Of a DNA stretch of 64,000 bases, positions 35,110 to 45,849 are shown piece by piece; position 1 is the stretch's first letter, and the number at the start of each line of letters is the position of its first letter. A program made the translations under genes and the position numbers. The DNA is from Anthoceros angustus (lineage: Eukaryota > Streptophyta > Anthocerotopsida > Anthocerotales > Anthocerotaceae), in NCBI GenBank assembly GCA_010909165.1, contig VJWM01000016.1, positions 248,001-312,000 of the forward strand, given 5' to 3'. The notes beneath the pieces were generated by a model. That model had not been told where the DNA came from. It saw only the letters and a list, made by a program, of their open reading frames with translations, and ran no database searches.

Positions 35110-36850
35110 CCTATGGCCCAATAGGCCGTGTTTCGTCATTGACATGACTTGATATTGTTGTCAAAGGCCAAGGACTAAAATGTAATCTGGATTGACGAAT
35201 GGTCCGAATGTAAGGTCCGATTCATGTAAGAAAATCCATTTCCCAACTACACGGTACTTGCCTATCTCGCCCGCCTATATATACGAAGACAAGGCCTTCC
35301 CCTTTGGACCATCCCGAGTCATGAAAGGGAAAATACTCATTGGCCTTTGGAGCTTTCACATTGGCAATGAAGGAACAAAACTCCTTGGCCTTTGCACCAA
35401 TATGTCAATCAATGAATGGAAGAAGACCTTGGCCTTTGGACCAAACCGAGAATCACCAAATGAAACAAGTACCTATCGACCATTCGACCGCTTAGTGACC
35501 ATTCTGCATAGGTTACATTCAAAGCCACACGACGCTCCCACTAGACAATGCGGTTCCCAAAGGTGAGAAGAGGGAAAAGAGAAAAGAAGGGGAGTATGGC
35601 TGCCTATCCTTTATGACAAACATGTACAATCGAAGAATCATAGGTTGGGTAGCCCACATATATAGGCAAAAACCACGGGACTCTCGATGAAGCACCACCC
35701 GATGGTAGGCACTGGATCTATTTAGAGTCCTACTTCTCCTTGGCCTTTGAACAAATGATATTTATGCATAACAACCTACTAGCCCTTTTCCTTGGTTTAT
35801 GATTTTGTATTTTCTATATAGGTGCGGTGACCTATATATGTGTAGTATCTTGTGCCTTACAAACATCGCGATGCACATAGGTTGATTGTGCCATGACACC
35901 ATCTAGGTAGACATGTTACATGTCAACCACATCATGACGTGGTCCGAGGCAAAGGCAAGGACGTTTCTTCCTATATATAGGCGGTAGGCGGGGATAGGCA
36001 AGTAGCGTGTAGTTGGGAGTCCATGGTTGGGTAGCCCACATATATAGGCAAAAAAAACCGGGAACTGTTGATGGAGTGCCACCTCACAGTCGATGGTAGG
36101 CAGTTAGGTATATTTGTAATCCCACTTGTCCTTGGCCTTCGAACAATTGATATTCATGCAATGAAGAACGTACTCGCCCTTTTCCTTGGGTTATGGTGTT
36201 TAGGTATTTTGAATATAGATGCGCTGACCTATATATGTGTCATAGTACCCTGCCGAACATGCATCACGATGCACATAGATGGAAAAGGTGCCCATGACAC
36301 AGCATCTAGGTATACATGTTCACATACTTCACATGTCAACCATCCATCCATGCATGCATACCATGTGCTTTCCATGTGCACATTTTCCTTGGGTTTTGAT
36401 TTTTAGGTCTTTTCTATATAGATTCGTTGGCGTATGTATGTGTCGAGTCTGTCGAACATATATCACGATGCACATGCACATGGTATGTATGCATGATGGC
36501 TGGTTGACATGTGATGCATGTGACCATGTCTCGTAGATCGTGTCATGGGCACCTTTTCCTTGGGTTTTGATTTTTATGTATTCTCTATATCGCACGTGAC
36601 CTTTATATGTGTCATGGTACCCTTCCTACATGCATGGTGCACATACATGGATTGTGCCATGGCACATCTAGGTACAAATGTTCAATGCATCACATGTCAA
36701 CCCCATCATGCATACATACCATGTGGATGCCATCCATAGGCAATGCACATGTGACATTGGTCCAAATGCGAAGGACTTTTCTTCCTATTTATATGCAAGG
36801 CGGGGAAAGGCAAGTAAGTGTAGATGCCATGGATAGATGGCGAGAACACA
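35110..36850 (-). repeat. Right arm: tandem subrepeats, inverted relative to the left arm
   Basis: CCTTTTCCTTGG-type landmarks occur at about 35788, 36179, 36383 and 36552, each followed by a TATATAGGTG..GACC motif and CATCACGATGCACATAG. The outermost unit (36560-36840), read in reverse complement, matches 28600-28890 nearly element by element. 35110-35460 also holds short direct repeats of CCTTGGCCTTTGGACCAA, partly in the left-arm orientation. Confidence 0.85.
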
Positions 36851-37159
36851 CATCGGAAAAGGGTGGTAGGTTGACTAGCGGTCAACATCCGGACTCAAGC
36901 AAAAGTCAGTTAGAAGGTTGGAGCTGCGGCAAGCTGAAAGCCGGTGGCAACATGCTGACCATCTGCGCAGTGGTGTTGAAAATAATAGCGGCGGCGAGGC
37001 AGCCAAAGCGAGCCTGGTGGCAAGTGATGCATTAGTGCCAAATGCGGTGAAAATCTGGACAACAGGCGGCTTTCTTGATTTAGCGCAAGTTGGGCAGCTC
37101 TTCACTCGGAACTCCAAGTGCCACTTTTCAAAGTGGAAGCTCACGAGCATAGGCGTTTT
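36851..37159. other. Short non-coding interval
   Basis: It links the right arm to the GC-rich repeats; nothing recognised. Confidence 0.4.
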
Positions 37160-38110
37160 GCGATATGGGCGAGGTGGAAGACATGGAGCTCGACACACCC
37201 ATGTCGTGCCGGGACGGAGGAGGAGCGCCGGAAGGCATGGCGGGGGGAGCATGGGCGCCGACCGCCGAGCGGTGGCGACGATGAGGAAATGGCCGTCTGT
37301 GGCGGCGGGCGGCAATCGCTTCCTGCTCCGGCGGCGGCGGCAGGCGAGCGAGGCGGTGGCGGCGTGGAGGCCAGCCGGACGAGGGGCGCCGAGCAATGCG
37401 GCCACGGTGGCGAGCATCGGCGGCGGAGGCTCGGTCGGCGGCTGCGATGCGTGGCGGCATCCGATGCGCCTTGGTGGAGCCGCAGGCGTACCTTGCGATC
37501 CCCAACAAGCGTCTGCGGCGGGAGTCTGCTTGACCACAAAGGCTGTCTGCGGCGGATGGGCGGTTTGCGCCCGCCAAACACGGAGGGGCGAGGGCTTGCA
37601 TGCACCGGCCGAAGTCTGGGCGGCGGCGGCGAGGTGGACATGGAGCTCGACACACCCATGTCGGCCGGGGAGACGGAGGAGCGGAAGGCATGGCGGGGGG
37701 GGCAGCATGGGCGCCGGCCGCCGAGCGTGGCGGCGATGAGGAAATGGCCGTCGGCGGCGGCGGGCGGCGCGCTTCCCTCGCCCGGCAATGGCGGCAGGCA
37801 GCGGAGGCGGTGGCGGCGTGGAGGCAATGACCACGGCGAGGCCGCTGATGCTTGAAGCGGCCCCGGAGCATGCGGCGGAGGCTCGGTCGTGCTACGATCT
37901 TAGGTGCGATCCCCGCCGCCTTGGTCAAACCCTCGCGGCCAGGCGTGCCACCTTGGGCGATCCCCAACAAGCGGTGCGGCCGTGTCTTTGTTGCTGACCC
38001 ACAAAGGGCTGCTGCGGCGGATAAATTCGCCGGTTTGCGGCCAAACAGGAGAGCGGCGGGGTGCCGGCCGCGAAGTCTGACTGCGGCGGGGCGCGGCTGC
38101 TGCCAACCGG
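37160..38110 (+). repeat. About 470-bp GC-rich direct repeat, two copies
   Basis: 37160-37620 and 37625-38110 share GACATGGAGCTCGACACACC, GATGAGGAAATGGCCGTC, GCGGTGGCGGCGTGGAGGC, GCGATCCCCAACAAGCG and CACAAAGG..GC in the same order. Both strands are open over long stretches because of GGC and GCG repeats. I do not recognise a protein. A cereal-style GC-rich captured fragment is one possibility. Confidence 0.8.
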
Positions 38111-38663
38111 CTGTTACTGCACATGCGGCCGCCAGTGCGATGGAGGAGATAATTTGGCGGCCGACTTTGTAGGGAAGTGGGCAGGCTGCGGCCCAATAGG
38201 CTGCGATGGAGGTGCTTTGGCGCCCCGCCAATCTGCGTCACGAGGATGGCTGGCCATGCGATCGCCTGCGATGCGCCTTAACGGACATTCGCCCACCTGG
38301 GCAAGGCGGCCAAGGCGCAACCCATGTGGTTGCGCCAAGGCGCAACAGGCGCATGCGGGGGACCCGGCATCCCTTGCTCCTTCTCGGGTGCCGTGGGCGG
38401 AGGAGGAGGTGGGGCAGGCGGTGAGGATGGTGGGGCAAGCGGCTCCGGGAAGGAGCCGTGCAGGCGCCCGGTGAGAGTGGAGAGAACGAAACCGAGGAGG
38501 GAGGAGGCGCCCCGCAGGACGATGGGCGTGGGGGTTGCGAGCGAAGGGGCGAGGCGCGCGGAGGACAACAATCGGAAGACTCCGATGGTAAGTGAACCGC
38601 ACAATCCGCCGTGGCTGTTTGACAATGCTTTGGTTCGATTGTCATTGTCATGCCTCGTAATCT

Positions 38664-39002
38664 TTGGTTGCAAGTGGTGAACTTTGCCATGCCATGGTAC
38701 TCATATGTCAGTTGGGTTTGCGGTGTGGGCCGGAGTGGGCAGACCAGCCCTCTGAGGTCATCTACGGCAGGAACTTCGTTCGCATCCGCTATCTGACGTG
38801 CGTCGTCGAGATCGAGCGGAGGCTGGCGGCGAAGGCTGGAGCGGAGGGAGGCAAGGCGAGAGAGCTGGCCGAGCTCATCGTTGAGCTCGAGGCAGCCCGT
38901 GGGCACCGGAAGAGGAAGAGGTGCGGCCCAGGGGCGGCGGCTAGCGATCAGGCGCGGGCGCGATGCAAGGCGAGTGCGGGCGAACCCGGTGCCGAGGCGT
39001 GA
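38664..39002 (+). CDS. Hypothetical protein fragment with a charged helical segment
   Basis: Not recognised. The frame contains PEWADQPSEVIYGRNFVRIR, then a likely coiled coil (VVEIERRLAAKAG, ELAELIVELEAARG) and a basic cluster HRKRKR. The middle reads like real protein, unlike the arginine/glycine noise in neighbouring frames. A second frame at 39003-39404 (AIDAAMAPSASFLKWWRR) may continue it after a one-base shift. There is no evidence for a proper start. Confidence 0.3.
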   Translation: MVASGELCHAMVLICQLGLRCGPEWADQPSEVIYGRNFVRIRYLTCVVEIERRLAAKAGAEGGKARELAELIVELEAARGHRKRKRCGPGAAASDQARARCKASAGEPGAEA

Positions 39003-39404
39003 ATGGGGCCAGCACGGTGGGGAGGGGCCACCGCCCAAGGCCGCAACAAGGTGGGGCATCCACGGCTCAATGGAGCTCCGAGTATGGTAACAGCGAAGTC
39101 CAATGCGATTGCAATCGACGCCGCCATGGCGCCATCGGCCTCCTTCTTGAAGTGGTGGAGAAGGTGCGCAACCGAGGTCCGCACCGACATGGAGGGAGTG
39201 ATGGACAGACTCCGGCGGCCGGGCCGACAACGCGGCCGATGGGAAATGCCCGCTGCGGCTGCGTTCATGGAATACATGAAAGATGGCCGCATCCTCCATG
39301 CCATCGGGCCAATGTGCAAGCGGTTCTTGGTGGTGGGCGCCACCTCTCATCGCCCCGCCACGCCTTCCGGTTTCGGTCCCCCCTTCCCATTGGTGCCGGG
39401 ATGA

Positions 39405-40379
39405 ACCTCCCCAACCTCACGAGGGCAGTGGTGCACAGCCTGGCCTGTGGGTGCACCTCCCATGTCCGGTGCGGAGGACATTCGGCCCCTCCACGGCCAG
39501 GCGGACAGGCGGGACTGCGGAGGAGGAGCCAAGTTCGGAGCACAAGAGGATGGAGGCTGCTCGAGGCTCTTCCGCGCGGCCGTAGGCGTAGGGAGGTGTT
39601 TTTTTTGTGGCGCTCCCACCATGAGGTGTGGCGCTTGAGACTCGGATGTTTTTGGTTGAGCAGCGGCCTCGATTGTGCGCGGTGTCGTAGGACGGAAGTG
39701 GATTTGTAGGGGCCTTGATGACATTTGTTTGATGAGTTGAGGGAGAGTGTGAAGCATGTTCGGATCTGTAATGCCGCATTGCATGGTTTCCTTCCGATCG
39801 TGTTCGGTTTGAAAGGTGAAGTCTTAGGTGGGAGGAAGCTTTGCACGATTAGCATCACATGACCTTCGATGGCCACCTTGTACGCAGGAGATGCACGATG
39901 GGGAAAAACATCGATCGAACATGTTCGCGGCTAACATCCGGCCACGGGGCGACGGTGAAAGGGAAAGCGCTTGAGCAAGTACCATGCCCAGTGGGGCTTC
40001 CACGGGGCCGAGACATGTCCGATCCGATATATATGTCCATGTGGTGGGAAAACCCTAAACATGAGTGTATACAAACATAAACCCTAAATGGCGAAAAGAA
40101 AAGTGGATGACAAGATCCAACACCAGGCCAAGTTCGAGACAAAAACTTTTGTAGCCGCCTACGGCCCGTCACTGATGTGGCGCTGTGATGTCGTGAAGGC
40201 ATCTTGAAGATGCGCTATAGCATCTTCCCTGTAGAATCTGGGAAGAAAAAAACATTCACACACACACACGGCTTAGTGGCGAGTGATCGAGTAGTTCCAT
40301 ACTTACGTCTACAACCAGCTGAAACCCATAAGGTTAATGTAGCTCTTGGTGTCGGGCGATGATGGGGAGACACGACGGA
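39405..40379. other. No gene recognised
   Basis: GC-rich to about 39850, then of ordinary composition. Isolated AAACCCTAAA-like words near 40050-40090 are too few to be a telomeric repeat. Confidence 0.4.
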
Positions 40380-40650
40380 TACATGGTCTGGTGAAGTAAG
40401 AGGCTCATTGGTTGCGGTTGGGCGAAATAAAGCGGCTGGCGTTATGGTTTTATGCAGTGATAGAAATTGCAGTCTTTCGTTGAGATATCTAAAAGGCAAT
40501 GTTAGATTGACCAGGCCAAAGAGATGAGTGTTCTTGCACTTTACACGTTTGTATTTGAAACTTTCAAGGCTATGAAGAATCGAGCTCGTGGAGGCAGAAG
40601 TAACACTCGCGTCCGGGGTTTGCCTCAAAATCGCATGTGCATGAAGTGGA
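40380..40650 (+). repeat. Diverged direct repeat, upstream copy
   Basis: It aligns with 48900-49165 in the same orientation. Shared landmarks are GTTGAGATATC.AAAGG, GTTCTTGCACTT.ACA.GTTTGT, GAAACTTTCAAGGCT, GAGCTCGTGG..GCAG and TGCCTCAAA..GTATGTGCATGA-type sequence. Identity is high in these blocks and low between them. Confidence 0.85.
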
Positions 40651-41093
40651 GCTATGGGATCGTCTCCAATATCGAGATGCAAAAGAAATACACGGACAAT
40701 AGTGGCCGATGACATACATTACATTTCACGTATCTCGGAAACGTCCTCTTGCGCCAACTCCTACTCGGGTGGTGTCAGTCAAGAGACTTTCAATTGATGC
40801 TAACTGTGCACACTTTGCGTACGTATTTGCCGCCGATCTTATTGTTTCCTAAAGTACACTTCATCCGGACTGTACAAGGCCACAAGGCGGAGCATCAATT
40901 TGACGGCGGTGAGGATCCCGGGTATGCAAACGTCGGTGAATCGTGAGTGGATCCTCTACGCATCATCTGTTGTTTCCTTTTGCTTGGTGGATGGGGTCTT
41001 GACTTCCTTCACAATCTCTTGAGAGGAGGTCCGAGGTGAGCTATGCTCTTTCTGTAGATTGGGCTCCTACACGGCACAAGCGTGGAGTGCCAC

Positions 41094-41102
41094 TATAAAA
41101 GG
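41094..41102 (+). promoter_or_regulatory. Candidate TATA box for the Plavaka-like gene
   Basis: TATAAAAGG is followed by a moderately purine-rich leader and lies 823 bp before the ATG at 41925. If used, transcription would start near 41130. The leader between them holds short open frames but no recognised domain and could contain a 5' intron. Confidence 0.35.
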
Positions 41103-41924
41103 AGGCTAACATCGCAATCTCAAAGATCACGAGTTGAAGAAGCATTGTGAGGCTGTTTGGCATGCCGGGTTTTTGGTTTTAGTTTTCGTTTGGTGGTGCC
41201 AATCAACATCGCTCTTCTTGGCATCCATTATCGGTCTTGCATACCCACTTTCGTGAATTTGCACCTTGTTTTTGTGCATTTCCTTGATGGTTTTTGCAGA
41301 GTTGGACGTGTTGCTGACTTGAGTTCCGTAGTCTTGCACGGAAGTAGTCTCACGATTAGTCACGAGCTTGGCATAGTTTTCGGTCAGTTAGTTGCCCGCA
41401 TCGGCCGGAGTTCACAATCTCACAGGGACAACTTGGGCTGTGAGAAGGCATAGTTCCTTAAATGAGACTTTGAGACTTTGCAGCGCCTCTTGGTTGGAGT
41501 CGATTCTTTACACCGACTCGCGAATTTGTGCAGTAAAGTTTGCATTGGTTTGGCCCGGCAATTAAGCAGTACGAACGGCAGCGGGGGTATCTTGCGACGC
41601 GTCGATGAGTTTGTTGCTGCAAGTTTTGGTCCTCACTTTGCAGGCATGTGGACCATTTACATTCCAACTTGATTGGCTTGTTCATGGTGGCAGACCAGGG
41701 CTACTTTGCTTTCGAGACTCCACTTATCCTACTCTTTGCCTTGGCGAGGATATAGTGCAGAAGCGGCCCAGCATCACCAAGATTGAAGGGCGTGATATGT
41801 CAAAGGATTTAGGAGTGGCATGGAGCTCTGATGGAGTGGCAAGATTGTTTGAGCCCTCGTCTGAACACCCAAATGCAAGATTGTTTGTTGCTTGCACTCC
41901 TGGAGTCTGTGCTGAACGTACAAT

Positions 41925-44900
41925 ATGAAGTTTGATTGTCTTCATTGTGGGATAAAAAATTTTGGACACTTAGGAGCTCTATCCCGCCATCAACAGAGTT
42001 TTAGATGTCAGAGTGCTCAGCGAAGGAATGCGGATAGGGAGGAAAGGGAACGGACTAATGTTGACAGGGAGGAAAGAGCAGATCGGGGGAATGGGAAAGG
42101 ACTAATGTTGACAGGGAGGAAAGGGAAAGAGCACACCGGGAGGAATGGGAAAGGACTAATGTGGACAGGGAGGAAAGGGAAAGAACTGACCATAAGGAAA
42201 GGGAAAACACTAACTATGAGGAAAGGGAAAGAGCTGACCATGAGGAAAAGGAAAGGGCTAATGTTGATACAGAGGAAGGGGAAAGACCTGACAGGATCAT
42301 CTTGGAGGGACAGATCATGTCGTCGGAGGAGAGCAACTTGGCAGCCTCTAGTACCACAATCAGCTCTGAAGAAAGTGGGAGTGAAGATGACGTGGAGAGC
42401 AGTACTGATGACCGTGTCTTGGCTGAGCTTACTTCCAAGGCCTTTGATTCAACCTTGCATTTAGTCAAAGTTATCATGGACTGCAGAAATGGTGTGGGAA
42501 TGTCTCAAAGGAATGTTTCTGCATTGTTTTGTTGCTTGTTTCATCCTGAATTTAATTTGAGTGATGTGAAGGTTCATATTGTGGATGAGTTGAGAGCATT
42601 TCAGGAGCAGATGGTTAGAGATTCAGAAGCTAGCTATGAAGATTCGGGGTGGCATGAGATTAATTTGAGGCCAAATGCAACTGACCCTGTAATTTTGAGA
42701 TATCGCAATGTTGTTTGTGTGCTTGCAAAATTATTCTCTGACAAACGCAACAAGCGAAAGTTTGCATTAAGAGCTGAACGTGGTGTAGAAAAGTATACCA
42801 CTGCTCAGACAGGGAAATGGTGGTCCACCATGGAGGTATTATACTTTCTACTTGATGGACCTACTAGTATCGATTGAGCCATTCATCCTTTTCATTCCAA
42901 TCTTGATGTTAATTATTTGCTACTTGTAGGATCACGTAAAATGTGAAGGAGCTGTTATATCACCTCTCATTTTATATTCAGATGTGACAAGCTTGTCAAA
43001 TGATCAAAAAGTGACAGGATATCCCTTGGTTATGACCATTGCAAATATAGCTTGCTCCAATCGATCATTGGAGCATGGACATGTCCTGTTAGCAATTTTA
43101 CCAGTCCTTGGAAGTTCTGGCCGTTCTAGAAATAAGAAAGTGGAGATGCTGGAGATTTTTCAAGATTGCTTGAAGACCATTCTTCAACCACTTAAAGATG
43201 CTAGCTTCAAGTGAGGTCCTCTTTCATCCGATAGCTATCATGATGAATCAATTATAGTTAGTTCATGATTCAGAAGTTGTTAGTAGCTTGGCTTCATGAA
43301 ATTAATGTTAAATCGAGTGACTACTTGCTTGCATACTAGTGGTATAGCTCTACTTGATCCTCATGGAAACAGCCAATGGGTCTTTCCTATGCTATACGCC
43401 TATGTTCAAGACCATCAAGAGGGCTGCAAGGTAAATTTTTAGATTTTCAGTTTGTATTGATGGCCTTGTAACCTAAGTTTTCAGTTCTGATTCCAACTTG
43501 CAATAATTAGATTTGTGCTTGAAGGGAATTGATGCTATCATGTCTAGTACTTCAACCACCGTTGAATAAATCTTTTGGAGCATTTACTAATTCATAGCAA
43601 CTTGGTTGTAGTGACGTGCACGTATGACACAAATCGATGTTCATATCCTTGTAGCTGCTGCCTAGTCCCTCGGGATCTTTTGAGTTCTGTAGGTATAAGG
43701 CATATGTACAGGACTGAAGAAGGAGCAAGGAACATCTACAATATTATGGTCGAGGAGGCTAGGAGGGGCAATATAGCATTCGCTAGGCGTTTGTCTAAGG
43801 ACAATTCTGTCCACCCTGTAGAGGTTTGCTTGTTGTCTACTAATCACACGATACCAGTACTTTTAAGGTTTTCTTTTTTGTTCCTACTGGAGTGTTGCTA
43901 ACTAGCCCAACCCTGAAACTTGTGCAGTGTGCACTCCTGGGATTCAACGGAGGTGAAACTGAGCTAGGAAGTGCATTTCGTGCGATTCACACAGAAATTC
44001 TTCACCAATCTGACCTTGGATTGGCCAAGATGCTTATAGGAATATTGATTGAAGCTGCCACTAGTGTATGTCGGGTGAGGAAACCACTGCAAGTTATGGA
44101 TGAACGGTTGAGGCATCTCAAAATGTTTCACCGGTACTCCGAGTACAGAGTTCCAGGAAATGACCAGCATGGATATTTTACTTCAAACTCGAATTTTGCG
44201 GCGCATGAACATCGAGCTGTGCTACAAGTAATAGTACCGTGTATGGTTGGTGTTTTTCCAAACTCTTTTATTAGCACATTTGTTCACTTTCTGGAGTGGT
44301 ATAGAGTGGCATGTCGCAGCCCATTTCATACAGAAGAAACACTTCAGGAGATGGACAGATTAATGGTCAGGTGATTATCCTCTTGGCTCTAATTCTTGAT
44401 TTTGTTACCGAGGCTAGTCTAGCAAGTTGTGATTGTCCTTTGATGTTTAGAGTTCTGACTGTGAGTATTTTCATATTTTTAGAGCTGTGCAATCAATGAA
44501 AAGCAACCTAGGGGACTGGCAAGTGTCCAGTTTTGATACTGTAAAAGTACATGCTATGGTACACCTTTCTGATTGTATTCGGCGTTCCGGTTTGCCTTGG
44601 GAATTCAGCGCAGAAATGTATGAACATATGCACATTGCGCTATTGAAGACTCCGTATCGTGGTAGCAACCGGCGTAAGTATCTTGACCAGATTGTAAAGC
44701 ATCACCAATGCCTGGAGGCTCTGCGAAGTCAAACAGACAATATGGAAGGCTTTGCTCCCCGAAAGGAGAGAACAACTCCCTTAGACATTGTAAGTGACTT
44801 AGTGTGAGTGCTATGTATTATCGCTCCTAATAGGATCAAGCGATCATGATATGTTTTTTCTCGTGGTTGTAGGCTGTTAGGACTGGAACAAGCAGGTTAT

Positions 44901-45618
44901 CTGGCAAATGTATACGACTAAAATTCTCATGGTTGCAACCAATTGGACCTGAAATACTTCCGACGAAAGCTACTAAGTTTCTTGCAGTTCAGCCAGAGTT
45001 ACAAATGCATTTGCAATCAGAGTTGCAATCATTTTTATCACAGAATGAGCTCATTCTACATCATGGGCAGGCTAGTCCTTGTTATGTGCTCTTTGGTTTA
45101 CATGATACCCTCTAAGTTGTTGTACCTTGAGTGATTTATATCTTGACCATTTTCATCATTGTGTTTGTTTTTAGAGTATCGTGGTGAAGTCAAGCCTTGC
45201 TATGACTGCTGGTCCTGGAGAGAGGCTTGGGGATTGGCCAATGTACCTACGAGCTAGCCAAAACTTTCATGGAAGGTCTTGGTTCTCGGATGTTAGCATT
45301 CAGATGGAATCACAAGGGCAAGAAGAAAAGACTTGGTATGGACAGCTACGCTTGTTGTTTATGGTCAAACTTACAACTCCAGATGGCACACCTACGACGA
45401 AGGAATTGGCTTTTGTGAAGCTTTATCGAAAAGTACAGTCTCTAACTCGCATCAGCAGGATCATCAATTGTCAAGAGTTGAAATGGGCTAATGCTACCAC
45501 CAGACGGTCAGGATATATGGTGGTTGACATAAGTAGTATACTTAGAGCACATCACTTGGTTCCAAATTGGAGCACCGGCAGTTCTGGACACTTTTTTGTG
45601 AACAAGTATAAATTTTAA
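41925..45618 (+). CDS. Plavaka-like (KDZ-class) DNA transposase gene, eight exons, one frameshift
   Basis: Exons inferred from GT...AG sites: 41925-42835, 42930-43210, 43340-43430, 43581-43823, 43928-44370, 44483-44789, 44873-45085, 45175-45618. All phases agree and give about 977 residues. Residues 1-30 form a Cys/His finger (CLHCGIKNFGHLGALSRH..C). Next comes a charged ERTNVDREER-type repeat in which one base is missing near 42088, so exon 1 needs a frame change. The transposase core follows: PLILYSDVTSLSN (Asp322, 42981-42983), YPLVMTIANI, VLLAILPVL, a Cys cluster (CSYPCSCCLVPRDLL), HTEILHQ (Glu532, where fungal relatives as I recall them have Asp), FLEWYRVACRSPFHTEETL, and SAEMYEHMHI...YRGSNRR (Glu704). 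The C-terminus is the typical VVDISSILRAHHLVPNW...FFVNKYKF. The family was described mainly from fungi. It may be a mobile element or a domesticated gene; no terminal repeats are defined. Confidence 0.85.
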
Positions 45619-45849
45619 CTCTTCAATTCGATCATAGTAAACTTGTCTCATCACTTCTCAGAACATGCATGATAACATGTTCATTTCCACTTGACTTGAT
45701 GCTTTTGTGTCAATCTGTCAATCTAGCCCTCTTGCCTCAAACACTACATGGATTTCTCAGAATTCCTCTGAGAATGTTTTCCAATTACACATTCTAATTT
45801 TCAAGCAGAACCATATTTGTGGTAAACGCTCAGCTCCTGGCTAAGATTG

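Larger units (their letters stand above)
28370..36850. mobile_element. Candidate foldback or Mutator-like element with long repetitive inverted arms
   Basis: Two arms of tandem subrepeats in opposite orientation (28370-29520 and 35110-36850) enclose a G-rich core of about 5.6 kb. This architecture fits a foldback element or a Mutator-like element that captured GC-rich sequence. No transposase is recognised in the core and no target-site duplication could be defined, because the outer arm ends grade into flanking sequence. Confidence 0.5.

Noticed and set aside
40050-40095. Plant telomere-type repeat (AAACCCT)
   Set aside because: Only two or three isolated words, not a tandem array.
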